Origin: an uncultured bacterium
Lineage (GTDB): Bacteria; Pseudomonadota; Alphaproteobacteria; Rhodospirillales; Rhodospirillaceae
Reading direction: 5' to 3'
DNA: 64,000 bases
Assembly (NCBI GenBank): GCA_903888485.1
Contig: CAISTS010000046.1
Location: forward strand, 1 to 64,000
Part shown: positions 53,479-62,495 of the stretch, piece after piece
How positions within the stretch are numbered: position 1 is the first letter of the stretch
Layout of the letters: each line of letters begins with the position of its first letter
Made by a program: the position numbers and the translations under genes
Notes under the pieces: generated by a model
What the model was told of the DNA's origin: nothing
What the model saw: only the letters and a program-made list of their open reading frames with translations
Databases searched by the model: none

Positions 53479-54516
53479 ATGAAAGTCCCCGTCTACAACT
53501 CGATCGCAAATCATCCGCTGTTCGTTGGCAGCGAAGTCGCGCGTGTTTTCACGGCGGCCCCGCTCGGCTACGTCGATATCGGTGCGCGGCGCGATACCCC
53601 GCCCCCCGCCGCACCCATCGCCGCCGTATGCTCCTTCCTCGGTTTCGAGCCCGATGCCGTCGAGTGCGAGAGTATGAACGGCGACCAGGGATTCAAGGCC
53701 CCGTGGGCAAGCTGCAGCGTGCTGCCTATTGCTCTTGGCCGGAGGACCGAGCCGCGCGTCCTCCACATCACCAGCCTTCCCACGAACACGTCCCTCTACA
53801 AACCCAATGAAATTTTTGTCGATCGGTATAACCCGAAGGGCATGCGTCTGCTTTCAACTGAGACAGTACCTACACAGCCCCTCGATGCCGTAGTAAGCGG
53901 CCAAGACAACATTGCCGAATTCGTCAAGCTCGACACGCAAGGGAGCGAGTTGGATATCCTTGAGGGCGCGGCTGCGGTGCTTGCGCGTACGCAATGCGTC
54001 GTTGCGGAGGTGGAATTTTGCGAAGCGTACGAGGAGCAGCCCCGCTTCTCAGACGTGGAGCGCTTCCTGCGGGACCTTGGTTTTTCCTTTTATGGCTTTC
54101 ACACCCTCAATCACAGGTCGCGTAAGCGTTTGAACAAGATCAACGAGAGTGGGCGCGAACGGCTCCATTGGGCTGATGCGGCGTTCTTTCGCGACCCCTT
54201 CGATCGGACGAGAAGCGGTGCTGACTCCAAATCCAAACGGTCAATGCAGGCACTTTTCTTGATCAGCGCAACGCTTGAGTACTACGAGTTTGCTCTGGAG
54301 GTCGCCGACCGGTTCTCGCCGCGCGAGCGCGAACGGATGTCGGCGCTCGTGCACGCGTTGGCTCACATTGACACTGTCGGCGTTCGCGCCGATGTAAATG
54401 CGTTGGCGGCGAGTCTTGAACGCCATCCGGACAAAGCCAACCTGATCGTAGGGCGCTTCGTCGATGCTCGACGTTCCGCCAGTGACGTGAAGGACGTCGC
54501 CGAAATCCCGGACTAG
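53479..54516 (+). CDS. FkbM-family methyltransferase
   Basis: A 345-residue protein with YVDIGARRD as the N-terminal SAM loop and the family motif FVKLDTQGSELDILEGA, followed by CVVAEVEF. This is the FkbM O-methyltransferase family, often found in glycan clusters. The last third is helical and of unknown role. Its stop overlaps the convergent glycosyltransferase by four bases. Confidence 0.8.
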   Translation: MKVPVYNSIANHPLFVGSEVARVFTAAPLGYVDIGARRDTPPPAAPIAAVCSFLGFEPDAVECESMNGDQGFKAPWASCSVLPIALGRRTEPRVLHITSLPTNTSLYKPNEIFVDRYNPKGMRLLSTETVPTQPLDAVVSGQDNIAEFVKLDTQGSELDILEGAAAVLARTQCVVAEVEFCEAYEEQPRFSDVERFLRDLGFSFYGFHTLNHRSRKRLNKINESGRERLHWADAAFFRDPFDRTRSGADSKSKRSMQALFLISATLEYYEFALEVADRFSPRERERMSALVHALAHIDTVGVRADVNALAASLERHPDKANLIVGRFVDARRSASDVKDVAEIPD

Positions 54517-55727
54517 GTCTTTGCCCAGTCGAGCACGTTTTGCAGGTAGCGACCGCGGTTGTCGTCCGCCCAGCGCTTGGCGGCGTGCAAGGCGGCTTCG
54601 GCAAGTTTGTCGTACGAATCGAGCGCGCGGTTTGTCGCTTCCACGATGGCCACGCTGGTATGGTCTTCGGCGATCGTGCCGGCTTCTCCGTATTTTATGA
54701 GTTCGTCGGCCAGCGTCGTCTTGGCAGGTACGACGACGGGTATGCCGTTCGCCATGCATTCGATGACAACGCCGGACAGCGATGACTGGTATACGGCAGG
54801 ACTGTATGTGCAGAGCATAAGGTCTATCGAGTCCAGCACCGATTGATACGCAAACTTGTCCAGCTGACGCTCGTCGAGCGTAACGTGGGGATGCGCTTTG
54901 GCTAACGCGCGCATGGTTTCTTGCGCTTGTGGCAGGCTAGCCGTATTGCTGTTGTGAGCTAACACACGGATGTCGGTCCGCCTGCTCAACAACGTGCGGA
55001 ACACGTCTGGCATCAGAGGATACCCCTTGTCTTGGCGCTGATGGCCCACCACGCCGAGGGTAATCGGGCGCCGGCCGCGCCGATCGATGAGCCGCGGCGG
55101 CAAGGCCTGCGGAAGGGCAGGGTTAAACTCCACCTGCGTGCGAAGCAGTTCGGAGTAGGCCTTGTCCAATCCTGGATGCTCAGTTACGAACCGCACGTTG
55201 GTGACTTGCAAGTTCTTCATATGCAGGCCAACAAAGCGGTAGAGCAGGGCGCGCGGATCAACCCGCGGGTCCCGGTCCATCCAATAGCCTTTCCCGTCTT
55301 TGACTCCCTTTTCGAGGCCGCAGTTGTAAATGAGATCGCCGACGGTCCGCGGGCGCGTGTTGGGCGCAAGCGTGGCAAGCCAGTCAATCAAACCTAATAG
55401 CTGGGTCGGCGCGCAACCCGTCAGATAAAGCACGTCATCGGCGGCAAGGGCGGGAAGGCGAGCGAAGTCCTCGCTGGTAAAGTGCGCTCCCTGAAGAAAT
55501 GCGTTCAGCCAGCCGCACAAGGCGTCGCCATCCGTGGCACAGTAGGGAGACACGCGAAAAAGTGGTGTGGCTCCCAGTTCGTTAGCCAAGCCTGGGTTGA
55601 GGTCAACGCCGCCGAAGACTAAAACTGGCAGCCCAAGATCATGGGCTTGCGACAGAACGCCGCGGCAAATCGTTGCGTGATGTCCTACATTGGACATCAA
55701 GCCGGGATCGGCGTAAATCAAACGCAT
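54513..55727 (-). CDS. GT-B glycosyltransferase (group 1/GT4-like)
   Basis: A 404-residue protein starting MRLIYADPGLMSNVGHHATI. The C-terminal Rossmann domain has GVVGHQRQDKGYPLMPDVF and the nucleotide-sugar motif SLSGVVIECMANGIPVVVPAKT, with Glu typical of the group 1 E-x7-E region. The donor sugar cannot be read from sequence. It is divergent from the PhyH gene at 55821. Confidence 0.8.
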   Translation of the reverse strand: MRLIYADPGLMSNVGHHATICRGVLSQAHDLGLPVLVFGGVDLNPGLANELGATPLFRVSPYCATDGDALCGWLNAFLQGAHFTSEDFARLPALAADDVLYLTGCAPTQLLGLIDWLATLAPNTRPRTVGDLIYNCGLEKGVKDGKGYWMDRDPRVDPRALLYRFVGLHMKNLQVTNVRFVTEHPGLDKAYSELLRTQVEFNPALPQALPPRLIDRRGRRPITLGVVGHQRQDKGYPLMPDVFRTLLSRRTDIRVLAHNSNTASLPQAQETMRALAKAHPHVTLDERQLDKFAYQSVLDSIDLMLCTYSPAVYQSSLSGVVIECMANGIPVVVPAKTTLADELIKYGEAGTIAEDHTSVAIVEATNRALDSYDKLAEAALHAAKRWADDNRGRYLQNVLDWAKT

Positions 55728-55759
55728 TCAGGAGCTCCTCTGGCAGAGTGTGCCATTGC

Positions 55760-55765
55760 TATAAC
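55760..55765 (+). promoter_or_regulatory. Possible -10 box for the PhyH-methyltransferase pair
   Basis: TATAAC in the divergent gap between the glycosyltransferase and the PhyH gene, preceded by TTGC. No clear -35 box. Confidence 0.35.
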
Positions 55766-55820
55766 ACTGGTAGCGGATGGTCCAGGAGCATGGCGCCGTG
55801 GCGAGTCAGGATCCCGAGAC

Positions 55821-56522
55821 GTGTTGCAAGAGTATCAAAAGGAGGCATATCGGGCGGATGGGTACGTCGTCGTTCCTGGTGTGCTGACGCGCGAGCAATG
55901 TGAGCAAGTCATTCTAGCGGCTCACCAACTTTCCGGCCCGAAAGAAGGTGTGTTTAAGCCTGTAATGCAGCCGCACCGTCAGGCCGATTTCTTCCTGGAT
56001 GTCCTGCGGCATCCGCGGGTAGGCGAGTGTGTTGAACAACTGGTCGGTAAGCCGCCGGCGGGCCTGCAAACCGAGATGTTCTTTTGTAAACCCGGCACCC
56101 GCGGGTTTACCGCTCACCAAGATAACTTCTTCGTCCGAGCCGAGGCGGATCACTTTGCGTCGGCGTGGTTGCCGCTCGTTGACGTCGGTCGCGAAAATGG
56201 GGGGCTCTTCGTGTATCCCGGAAGCCATATGTTGGGGTTGCTGCCGGTGCGTGAGACGGGACTTCCGCCAACCCAAGATCAAGATATCGATGGGTACTCT
56301 CGCGAAGTTGTTTACCCCGAACAGTATGAGACCAAGCCGATCGATATCTCTGCACCTGCGGGCTCGGCCGTATTTTTGCATGGCAACGTGGTGCATGGTT
56401 CGCACCAGAATCAATCGAGCAACTCCCGCTACGTCTTGCTCTGCACTTATGCGCGCAAAGGAACCACTTTCAATCCCGGGCGGCACGCGAAACGCTGCGA
56501 AATTGACCTCCTTCGCCCATAA
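55821..56522 (+). CDS. Phytanoyl-CoA dioxygenase-family oxygenase, second copy
   Basis: A protein of about 233 residues. It begins at GTG 55821 (LQEYQKEAYRADGYVVVPG), the only start that fits the family N terminus. Iron ligands are His99 and Asp101 (TAHQDNFF) and His192 (VVHGSHQN), with Arg203 for 2-oxoglutarate. GGLFVYPGSH is the usual PhyH segment. It is not a close paralogue of the 52633-53355 protein. A methyltransferase gene follows 10 bases later. Confidence 0.78.
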   Translation: MLQEYQKEAYRADGYVVVPGVLTREQCEQVILAAHQLSGPKEGVFKPVMQPHRQADFFLDVLRHPRVGECVEQLVGKPPAGLQTEMFFCKPGTRGFTAHQDNFFVRAEADHFASAWLPLVDVGRENGGLFVYPGSHMLGLLPVRETGLPPTQDQDIDGYSREVVYPEQYETKPIDISAPAGSAVFLHGNVVHGSHQNQSSNSRYVLLCTYARKGTTFNPGRHAKRCEIDLLRP

Positions 56523-56532
56523 CCACGGAACC

Positions 56533-57492
56533 ATGACTGGCATGCCGGAGACCCTAGGGACCGAAACATGGCAACTGGATAGCCAACGCATCGCCCAGAT
56601 GTTCGGGCTGCAGCGATCGCAACTGCCAGCCTCCGCCCTTGCTAAAATCGCCCAGTCGGATTTCAGGCACCGCGCGCTGAGCGGTGAAGAACGCGAAGCT
56701 GTAATCAAACGCATCCAAGCGCGCATTGCCGCCGCGCCAACACCCGTGCTTGACCAGTCTCGGCGTGACTTGTGGGCCAGAGTTTGGGAGGGACAGCGCA
56801 CAAAAGCGACGGCGGGCAACTTCGATGCGGCGACACTCGAGCCCGATTTTGTGGCTGGCGAGCCCATCATCAGGCTCGATGGAGATTTCCGAATTCCCCT
56901 TTCGGCGCGGATGGAACTCGACTTCTACGCGGTCGTTCGCCGGATACTTTTTGACTGTTGGATCGGACAGCGCCAGTCGGCATTTGAGTTCGGCTGCGGC
57001 AGTGCGTTCAATCTGCTCGACCTTGCGGAACTTTATCCCCACCTGTCGCTTGTCGGCCTGGATTGGGCACCCGCGTCCGTGGCCCTCGTCGATGACATCG
57101 CCCGCCGAAAAGCGCTGCGGATGGAGGGCCGGCTGTTCGATTTCTTTGCTCCTGACGAGACGCTCAATTTTCTGCAGCATGCTGCGGTCTTTACATTCTG
57201 TGCATTAGAGCAGACCGGCGAGCGGCATGAACGCTTTACCGATTTCCTGGTTCGTTCTCGCCCCGGCATTTGTATACATCTTGAGCCGATTCTTGAATTC
57301 TACGATCCGCGCCGGCCGATCGATCAGCTGGCGATTGCCTTCCATAACGCCCGCAAATACCTCACCGGGTTCCTCACGAACTTACACGCGTTCGAACGTT
57401 CCGGCCGAATCAAAATCCTCGACCAACGGCGGCTGGGCTTCGGCAGCGTCTTTCACGAGGCTTATTCGGTAGTAGTATGGCAGCCGGCTTAG
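56533..57492 (+). CDS. Class I SAM-dependent methyltransferase
   Basis: A 319-residue protein. The SAM motif I is FEFGCGSAFNLLDLA (from residue 151) and the acidic loop is VGLDWA. The N-terminal 150 residues form a helical domain without recognised homology. The frame is open far upstream, inside the PhyH gene, but the ATG at 56533 has GGA before it and follows the PhyH stop closely. Substrate unknown. It is convergent with the epimerase. Confidence 0.75.
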   Translation: MTGMPETLGTETWQLDSQRIAQMFGLQRSQLPASALAKIAQSDFRHRALSGEEREAVIKRIQARIAAAPTPVLDQSRRDLWARVWEGQRTKATAGNFDAATLEPDFVAGEPIIRLDGDFRIPLSARMELDFYAVVRRILFDCWIGQRQSAFEFGCGSAFNLLDLAELYPHLSLVGLDWAPASVALVDDIARRKALRMEGRLFDFFAPDETLNFLQHAAVFTFCALEQTGERHERFTDFLVRSRPGICIHLEPILEFYDPRRPIDQLAIAFHNARKYLTGFLTNLHAFERSGRIKILDQRRLGFGSVFHEAYSVVVWQPA

Positions 57493-57493
57493 T

Positions 57494-58480
57494 TCAGCGG
57501 GCCCATGTTGACTGGTTTTCTTGCCACCATCGGGCGGTGATTGCTACGCCCTCGTCTATACCCATCGCTGGATTCCAGCCCGTCACATCATGAATTTTCG
57601 AGCAATCAAGAGCGCGAAATGAAGGTGTCGTCAGATTATTGTTATGCCAAATGATTTGTTCGGGTTGATGTCCAGAGTATCTCAGGACCCAATCAACAAC
57701 TTCACCAACCGTGGTACGGCGTCCCGACCCAACGTTAAAGGCATCGAACCTGACGTCGGTGGCGTTGAGCAGGGCCGCAATAGCCGTGCCGAAGTCATCA
57801 GCATAGATCACGTCCCGCGTGACGTTGGGGCTGCCCCATACTTCGAACGGATCCATCTTGTTTACCGCCTTGCGGATCAACGCCGGGATAAAATTAGCCG
57901 TGAAGAGATCGAATTTTGCAAAAGGGCCGAAGATGTTCGCCGCACGCGCAATCAGGAAATCTACGCCCAGCTGGTGGTGCCAAAACTCGCCGAGCTTCTC
58001 GGCATATCGGTTGACCCAACCTGTACCGAGGTAGGCGGACGTCGGGTCTATATTCAGGTTCAGCTCGTTCTCGCGGATGGCCCCTGGATGCTCTTGGTAG
58101 ACGGTTGTTGAGCTGACGTAGATAACGCGCCGTACATTCGCGAGGCACACGGCTTCAATCAAGCGCGCCTCTAGCACGATATTGTCAGTGATGACGCGCC
58201 ACGGCTCTTCTGCAGTTTGACGCGCGCCGCTCGTTGTGGCCGCTGCAAGAACTGCTGCGTCACATCCTAGCGCTACGCGCGCACAATCGTCACGATCTCG
58301 CAGGTCGGCGTGAACGTATTCGACGCGCGCATCCTTAATGAAGCGCCCCAGATCGCTACGATAGGATCCGCGTATGCGGACCGTTGGACTTGCGGAAAGC
58401 AGCGTTTGCACGATGCTGCTTCCGGTCATGCCCGTCGAGCCCGCGACAAAGATGATCTTGTTGTCAATGTACATCGACAC
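57494..58480 (-). CDS. NAD-dependent epimerase/dehydratase
   Basis: A 328-residue extended short-chain dehydrogenase of the nucleotide-sugar type. The NAD-binding loop is VAGSTGMTGSS, the Ser/Thr strand is VIYVSSTTVYQE, and RAANIFGPFAKFD and VTRDVIYADDFGTA are typical of GDP-fucose-synthase or epimerase relatives. The usual Y-x3-K pair is not obvious: the segment reads SAYLGTGWVNRYAEKL. The sugar nucleotide product is unknown. Confidence 0.8.
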   Translation of the reverse strand: MSMYIDNKIIFVAGSTGMTGSSIVQTLLSASPTVRIRGSYRSDLGRFIKDARVEYVHADLRDRDDCARVALGCDAAVLAAATTSGARQTAEEPWRVITDNIVLEARLIEAVCLANVRRVIYVSSTTVYQEHPGAIRENELNLNIDPTSAYLGTGWVNRYAEKLGEFWHHQLGVDFLIARAANIFGPFAKFDLFTANFIPALIRKAVNKMDPFEVWGSPNVTRDVIYADDFGTAIAALLNATDVRFDAFNVGSGRRTTVGEVVDWVLRYSGHQPEQIIWHNNNLTTPSFRALDCSKIHDVTGWNPAMGIDEGVAITARWWQENQSTWAR

Positions 58481-58615
58481 CGGGCTTGTTCATGGTCAGT
58501 TCCGGGAAGGCGAACGAGGTCGAAGATAGTGACCACTTTAAGATCGAATTTCCAAGAGGCTTTCGATAAAACAGGTTGAAGAGATGCCCGCCCGCTATGA
58601 CGCCAGGGACAGAGC

Positions 58616-58888
58616 ATGAATAGAAAAGAACGTCGCAGTGCGGAGAAAAAACAGCGCGCTGGCAGAGGAGATGCCGGGGAAGAAATCTCTCCGGTAGCGC
58701 CGATTGTTGGCGCGCCGGAAGAGCCCGGCGTTTTGCTGCGCATCGTCGCGCACGTCCTGCTCGCGCAGTGGGTTCTCAAACGCGTGAAGCACCCTCAAGT
58801 GCTTGCCCTCCTGTCCGAAGTGGCGCGACAGGCCGGGCGATTGGATCTAATCTCGCAGATCGATAAAAAAACCTCCGAAAGGCAATGA
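58616..58888 (+). CDS. Small basic protein preceding the GT41 gene (90 aa)
   Basis: A 90-residue protein with a strongly basic start (MNRKERRSAEKKQR), an acidic Pro-rich hinge, and a helical C-terminal half (LLRIVAHVLLAQWVLKRV). No membrane helix is clear. Its stop overlaps the start of the GT41 gene (ATGA at 58885), so the two are translated together, and it may be a partner. MNRxERR starts are also seen at the N terminus of some TPR proteins, so it could be a detached N-terminal part. Confidence 0.65.
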   Translation: MNRKERRSAEKKQRAGRGDAGEEISPVAPIVGAPEEPGVLLRIVAHVLLAQWVLKRVKHPQVLALLSEVARQAGRLDLISQIDKKTSERQ

Positions 58889-60954
58889 ATTCCGCGCTCC
58901 CGGACTGGCGCGCCGGCGCGCGATCATACTTCGCGGTTCCGGCCGCCGAGAGGCTGGCGGCTGAACAGACTGCTGCGACCGCTGTTGAATTCAACCGTCT
59001 CGGGATCGCTCACGCTGCGGCAGCACGGGCGGCACAAGCTGCCCAGCATTTTGAACAGGCCCTTCGCATCTGCCCGACCTATGCGGAAGCGTGGTTCCAT
59101 CTCGGCCTCGTGAAAGCGGATGCACGCGATGCTTATGAATGTTTCGCCCAGGCCGCGATTCTAACTCCGGCGTACGCGGCCGCCCGGGACAAGCTCGCTG
59201 CCGCCGCGGTCTCGCTTGGCCTTCCTGCCCGGGTCCTCACCCCATGGATGGAGCAAGCCGAGCCATCGTGGCGCGCGCGTATGTCGCACGCGGCCCGCAA
59301 AGCTATGGGCAACGCGGTCGAGAATGCATATATGCCGCTCGATCCGCCCGAGCCGGAATTGCGCGCGCAACTTTTGTCCAAGCCGCGGTCTGGCGTGCTT
59401 GCCAGGAAACTTGGCCGCGTCCTCCTGCGCCAGCAGCGGTTTACCGAATCAGAGCTTTTCCTTAGGTACGCGCTTGCACTGGCACCGTGGGATGGTGAAG
59501 CGGCCCTGTGGCTGTGCATGATTCTCGAAGGTTCCGGTCGCCGCGCAGAGTTGAGCGATGTTGCGCGGCAGGCCATGGCGAATGACAGCGCTTCGCATGC
59601 GCTTTGTGCGCTCGCGTTGTGGAATAGCCTTCATCTATGCGACTGGCGTTTCTCCACGGAGCTAACGCCGAAGGTGCACGATATTTTACGCGCCGCGCCT
59701 GTATATGTTGAACCGCAAATGGCGCTCCACTTCACCGACGACTCTCAATTGGCGTTTGATTGCGCCAAACACGTACACGAGGCGCTGACAACGGGCTGTC
59801 GGCCGCTCGCTCCTGCGACGCCGCGTGAAAAGCGTAAGCTTACACTGGGCTATGTTTCGGCGGAGTTCCGGGATCATCCCGTGGCGACACTGATGGCCGA
59901 GGTATTGGAGTTGCACGACCGCAGACGATTCACTGTGCGCGGATATGCAATCTGGCCGCCGCAAAACTCCAAGCTCGCCAACCGCATGCGTGAGGCCTGC
60001 GACAAGTTCACCGAACTGGCGGGCGACACACACGAAAATCTGGCCCGCAAAATCCGCGCCGACGAAGTCGATGTCCTTATCGATGTCACGGGTTTCACGC
60101 AGTACTGTCAGCCTCGTATCATGGGACATAGACCGGCGCCCGTGCAGGTCAACTACCTTGGGTACCCCGGTACTATGGGGTTGCGCTTGCGCGACTATGT
60201 GATCGTCGATCGCTCTATTGTTGACGAATCGCAACAGCCCCAGTTCGCCGAGGCGTGTGTATTCATGCCTCACAGCTACCAAGCAAACGACCGCACCAAG
60301 GCAGCGCCACTTTCACGGTCGCGCGCGGAGTACGAATTGCCGCAGGACGGAGTCGTGTTTTGCTGTTTCAACGAAACGCGCAAAATTCTCCCGGAAACGT
60401 TCGCCGGTTGGATGCGCATTCTTACCCGAGTGCCGGATAGCGTGCTGTGGCTGCTCGTCACCGACGAGGGAACGCAGGAGCGCCTGCGGCACGAAGCTGC
60501 GGTGCGCGGCCTCGACAGCGCGCGGCTCGTATTTGCCCCGCGCATGGTTCACGAGGACCATCTCGCGCGTTATCGCGTCGCCGATCTATTTCTCGATACG
60601 CACCCCTACAACGCACATACCACCGGAAGCGACGCGCTGTGGTTTGGGTGTCCGATGATAACGATGCTGGGGCGCTCGTTTCAAAGCCGAGTGGGCGCAA
60701 GCCTACTGCGCAACGTAGGGCTGCCCGAGCTCGTCACCAGTTCCCCGAGCGAATACGAAGATGTTGCGGTGAGATTTGGGCTGGATGCTGCGTTCCGTTT
60801 CACACTGCAAGAACGTTTGCGGCAAAGCGGCCGCGCCGCGCCGCTGTTCGACACGCCGCGTTACGTCCGCCAACTCGAGTGGGCCTTTGAAGAGATGTGG
60901 CGGCGTCACGTTGCCGGTGAGAAACCGGCATCGTTCGATGTTCCGCGGTTGTAA
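58885..60954 (+). CDS. TPR and GT41 (O-GlcNAc-transferase-like) protein, second copy
   Basis: A 689-residue protein with short TPR repeats at the N terminus (about 35-100), a helical linker, and a C-terminal GT41 domain. It keeps the active-site His in AEFRDHPVATL (about His331), the standard NYLGYPGTMG loop, the UDP-binding Lys in FNETRKILPETF (about Lys500) and YNAHTTGSDALWFGCP. It shares the architecture of the copy at 49806-51851 but the two differ along their length, so this is not a recent duplication. The substrate protein is unknown. Confidence 0.87.
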   Translation: MNSALPDWRAGARSYFAVPAAERLAAEQTAATAVEFNRLGIAHAAAARAAQAAQHFEQALRICPTYAEAWFHLGLVKADARDAYECFAQAAILTPAYAAARDKLAAAAVSLGLPARVLTPWMEQAEPSWRARMSHAARKAMGNAVENAYMPLDPPEPELRAQLLSKPRSGVLARKLGRVLLRQQRFTESELFLRYALALAPWDGEAALWLCMILEGSGRRAELSDVARQAMANDSASHALCALALWNSLHLCDWRFSTELTPKVHDILRAAPVYVEPQMALHFTDDSQLAFDCAKHVHEALTTGCRPLAPATPREKRKLTLGYVSAEFRDHPVATLMAEVLELHDRRRFTVRGYAIWPPQNSKLANRMREACDKFTELAGDTHENLARKIRADEVDVLIDVTGFTQYCQPRIMGHRPAPVQVNYLGYPGTMGLRLRDYVIVDRSIVDESQQPQFAEACVFMPHSYQANDRTKAAPLSRSRAEYELPQDGVVFCCFNETRKILPETFAGWMRILTRVPDSVLWLLVTDEGTQERLRHEAAVRGLDSARLVFAPRMVHEDHLARYRVADLFLDTHPYNAHTTGSDALWFGCPMITMLGRSFQSRVGASLLRNVGLPELVTSSPSEYEDVAVRFGLDAAFRFTLQERLRQSGRAAPLFDTPRYVRQLEWAFEEMWRRHVAGEKPASFDVPRL

Positions 60955-61160
60955 ATTGGGCGTTAGATTCTGGCGGATTTACAGACTTTCCAATCAAGGA
61001 TTGCGCAGGTCGCGCTGCTTGCCACTCTTTGGATTTCTGTATAGGTTCGGCGGGCGTTTCCAGGGCGAAAAACCTTCGTCCAAAGGGGCTTAAATTCGAT
61101 TGGGGCGCCGCGACGGACTCATTCAACAGCATCCGCAAGCGGTGTGGTGGGACAAGCAGC

Positions 61161-62468
61161 ATGAGCGTGCTGTTCAAGGCCTTGCAAAAGGCCGAGAAAG
61201 AAAACGAGCAACGCCAAGCCGCGGGCGGACCAGGTTTCGATGCTGGCCGTATCGCCGGCTCGGGCGCCATCAAGCTTGCCGGTGGCCGTGGGATCAATTG
61301 GCGCATTGCCGGCCTGGGTGTGGTCGTGTTGCTGGGCGCTGGGCTGGGCGCGACCTTCTTCCTGAGTGAAGCTCCCACTGTTACGCGCGTCACGCCCGGC
61401 ACTTCGGAGCGCGTGGCCGTAATGCAGCCTCCGGCGCCGCCGCAACAGCCCCCCGCCGCGCCTGCGCCCTCCACGCCAGCATCCCCCGAACAACAGACCG
61501 CGCAAGCGCCAACAGCGCCTCCCTCGGTCGCGCCAGAAGGGCAAGCGGTGCAAACGCCTGCAGTCGCGCCTGCCTCGGACGCGCCTGCGGCTGCCCCGGC
61601 GCAAGCTGATGCCGCGCCCGCAGCACCGGCTGCCCCGCAAGTCGCCGAAGCGCCGCCGCCAGCGCAAGTGGCAGCGCCACCCGCGCCTGCTGAAGAAAAG
61701 GTTGCCGCCGCTCCCAAGCCTGCGCCACAAACCTCACCGGCTCTTTCGCTTCCGCCGGCGAAACCCGAACCCATGCCCGATCTGCCGGCGAACTCGCGCG
61801 CGCGGCTCCTCAACCCGCCTATCGCGATTCAGCGCACCGATTTCAGTCTTTCAGGCGTGGGCAATGCAGTCCAGGTGCGTGAAGTTTCACAGGGCGCCCG
61901 CGACAACGTCAGCTCGGGTTATGACGCGCTCGTGCGCGGTGCCTACGATATGGCGTTGTCGTTCTACGACGCTGCGCTCAAGGAAGAGCCCAACAGCGTA
62001 CTGGCGCTCAGCGGGCGTGGCGCGGCTCTGCAAAAGATGGGTAAAGCAGCCGAGGCCAACACGGCTTACGAGCAAGTGCTCAAGCTCGACCCCACCAACC
62101 GCGAAGCGCTCAGCAATCTGACGGTCGCGGTCGGCGATCGTTCGCCCAACGAAGCGCTCACGCGCCTGCTCGACCTCGAACGCACGTATCCTGCCTTCAG
62201 TCCCATCAAAGCGCAGATCGGCCTGACCTACGCGAAGCTCGGTTCGATGAACGAAGCTCTTGGCTACATGCGGCGCGCGACGCAAATGTCGCCGGAGTCC
62301 GTTATGTACCAGTACAACATGGCGCTCGTGCTCGATCATCTCGGACTTAGCGATCAAGCGGTCGTTGCTTACGAATCCGTCTTAGGCTCGCTGGCTGGCG
62401 GGCGGGCTGCGCCGGAACTTTCGTCGACAGAAATCGAACGGCGCGTGCGTTACCTCAAGACGCGCTAA
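61161..62468 (+). CDS. MshN-like membrane-anchored TPR protein
   Basis: A 435-residue bitopic protein starting MSVLFKALQKAEKENEQRQ, with one transmembrane helix (about residues 50-72), a long Pro/Ala-rich linker (about 90-240), and TPR repeats (about 285-425). This matches the MshN/GspB-like layout of proteins that work with an ExeA/MshM-type ATPase in type IV pilus or type II secretion assembly. The ATG at 61161 follows the N-terminal pattern of such proteins. The 206-base gap upstream holds no clear promoter (TTGCCA-15-TATAGG at 61019-61045 is the best candidate). Confidence 0.75.
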   Translation: MSVLFKALQKAEKENEQRQAAGGPGFDAGRIAGSGAIKLAGGRGINWRIAGLGVVVLLGAGLGATFFLSEAPTVTRVTPGTSERVAVMQPPAPPQQPPAAPAPSTPASPEQQTAQAPTAPPSVAPEGQAVQTPAVAPASDAPAAAPAQADAAPAAPAAPQVAEAPPPAQVAAPPAPAEEKVAAAPKPAPQTSPALSLPPAKPEPMPDLPANSRARLLNPPIAIQRTDFSLSGVGNAVQVREVSQGARDNVSSGYDALVRGAYDMALSFYDAALKEEPNSVLALSGRGAALQKMGKAAEANTAYEQVLKLDPTNREALSNLTVAVGDRSPNEALTRLLDLERTYPAFSPIKAQIGLTYAKLGSMNEALGYMRRATQMSPESVMYQYNMALVLDHLGLSDQAVVAYESVLGSLAGGRAAPELSSTEIERRVRYLKTR

Positions 62469-62495
62469 ACCAGGTTCACAACCAGGCTCACTGGC

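Noticed and set aside
57494..58480. Possible catalytic loss in the epimerase (no clear Tyr-x3-Lys)
   Set aside because: Some related sugar-nucleotide enzymes have divergent spacing in this segment, and I cannot align it reliably by eye, so no claim is made.
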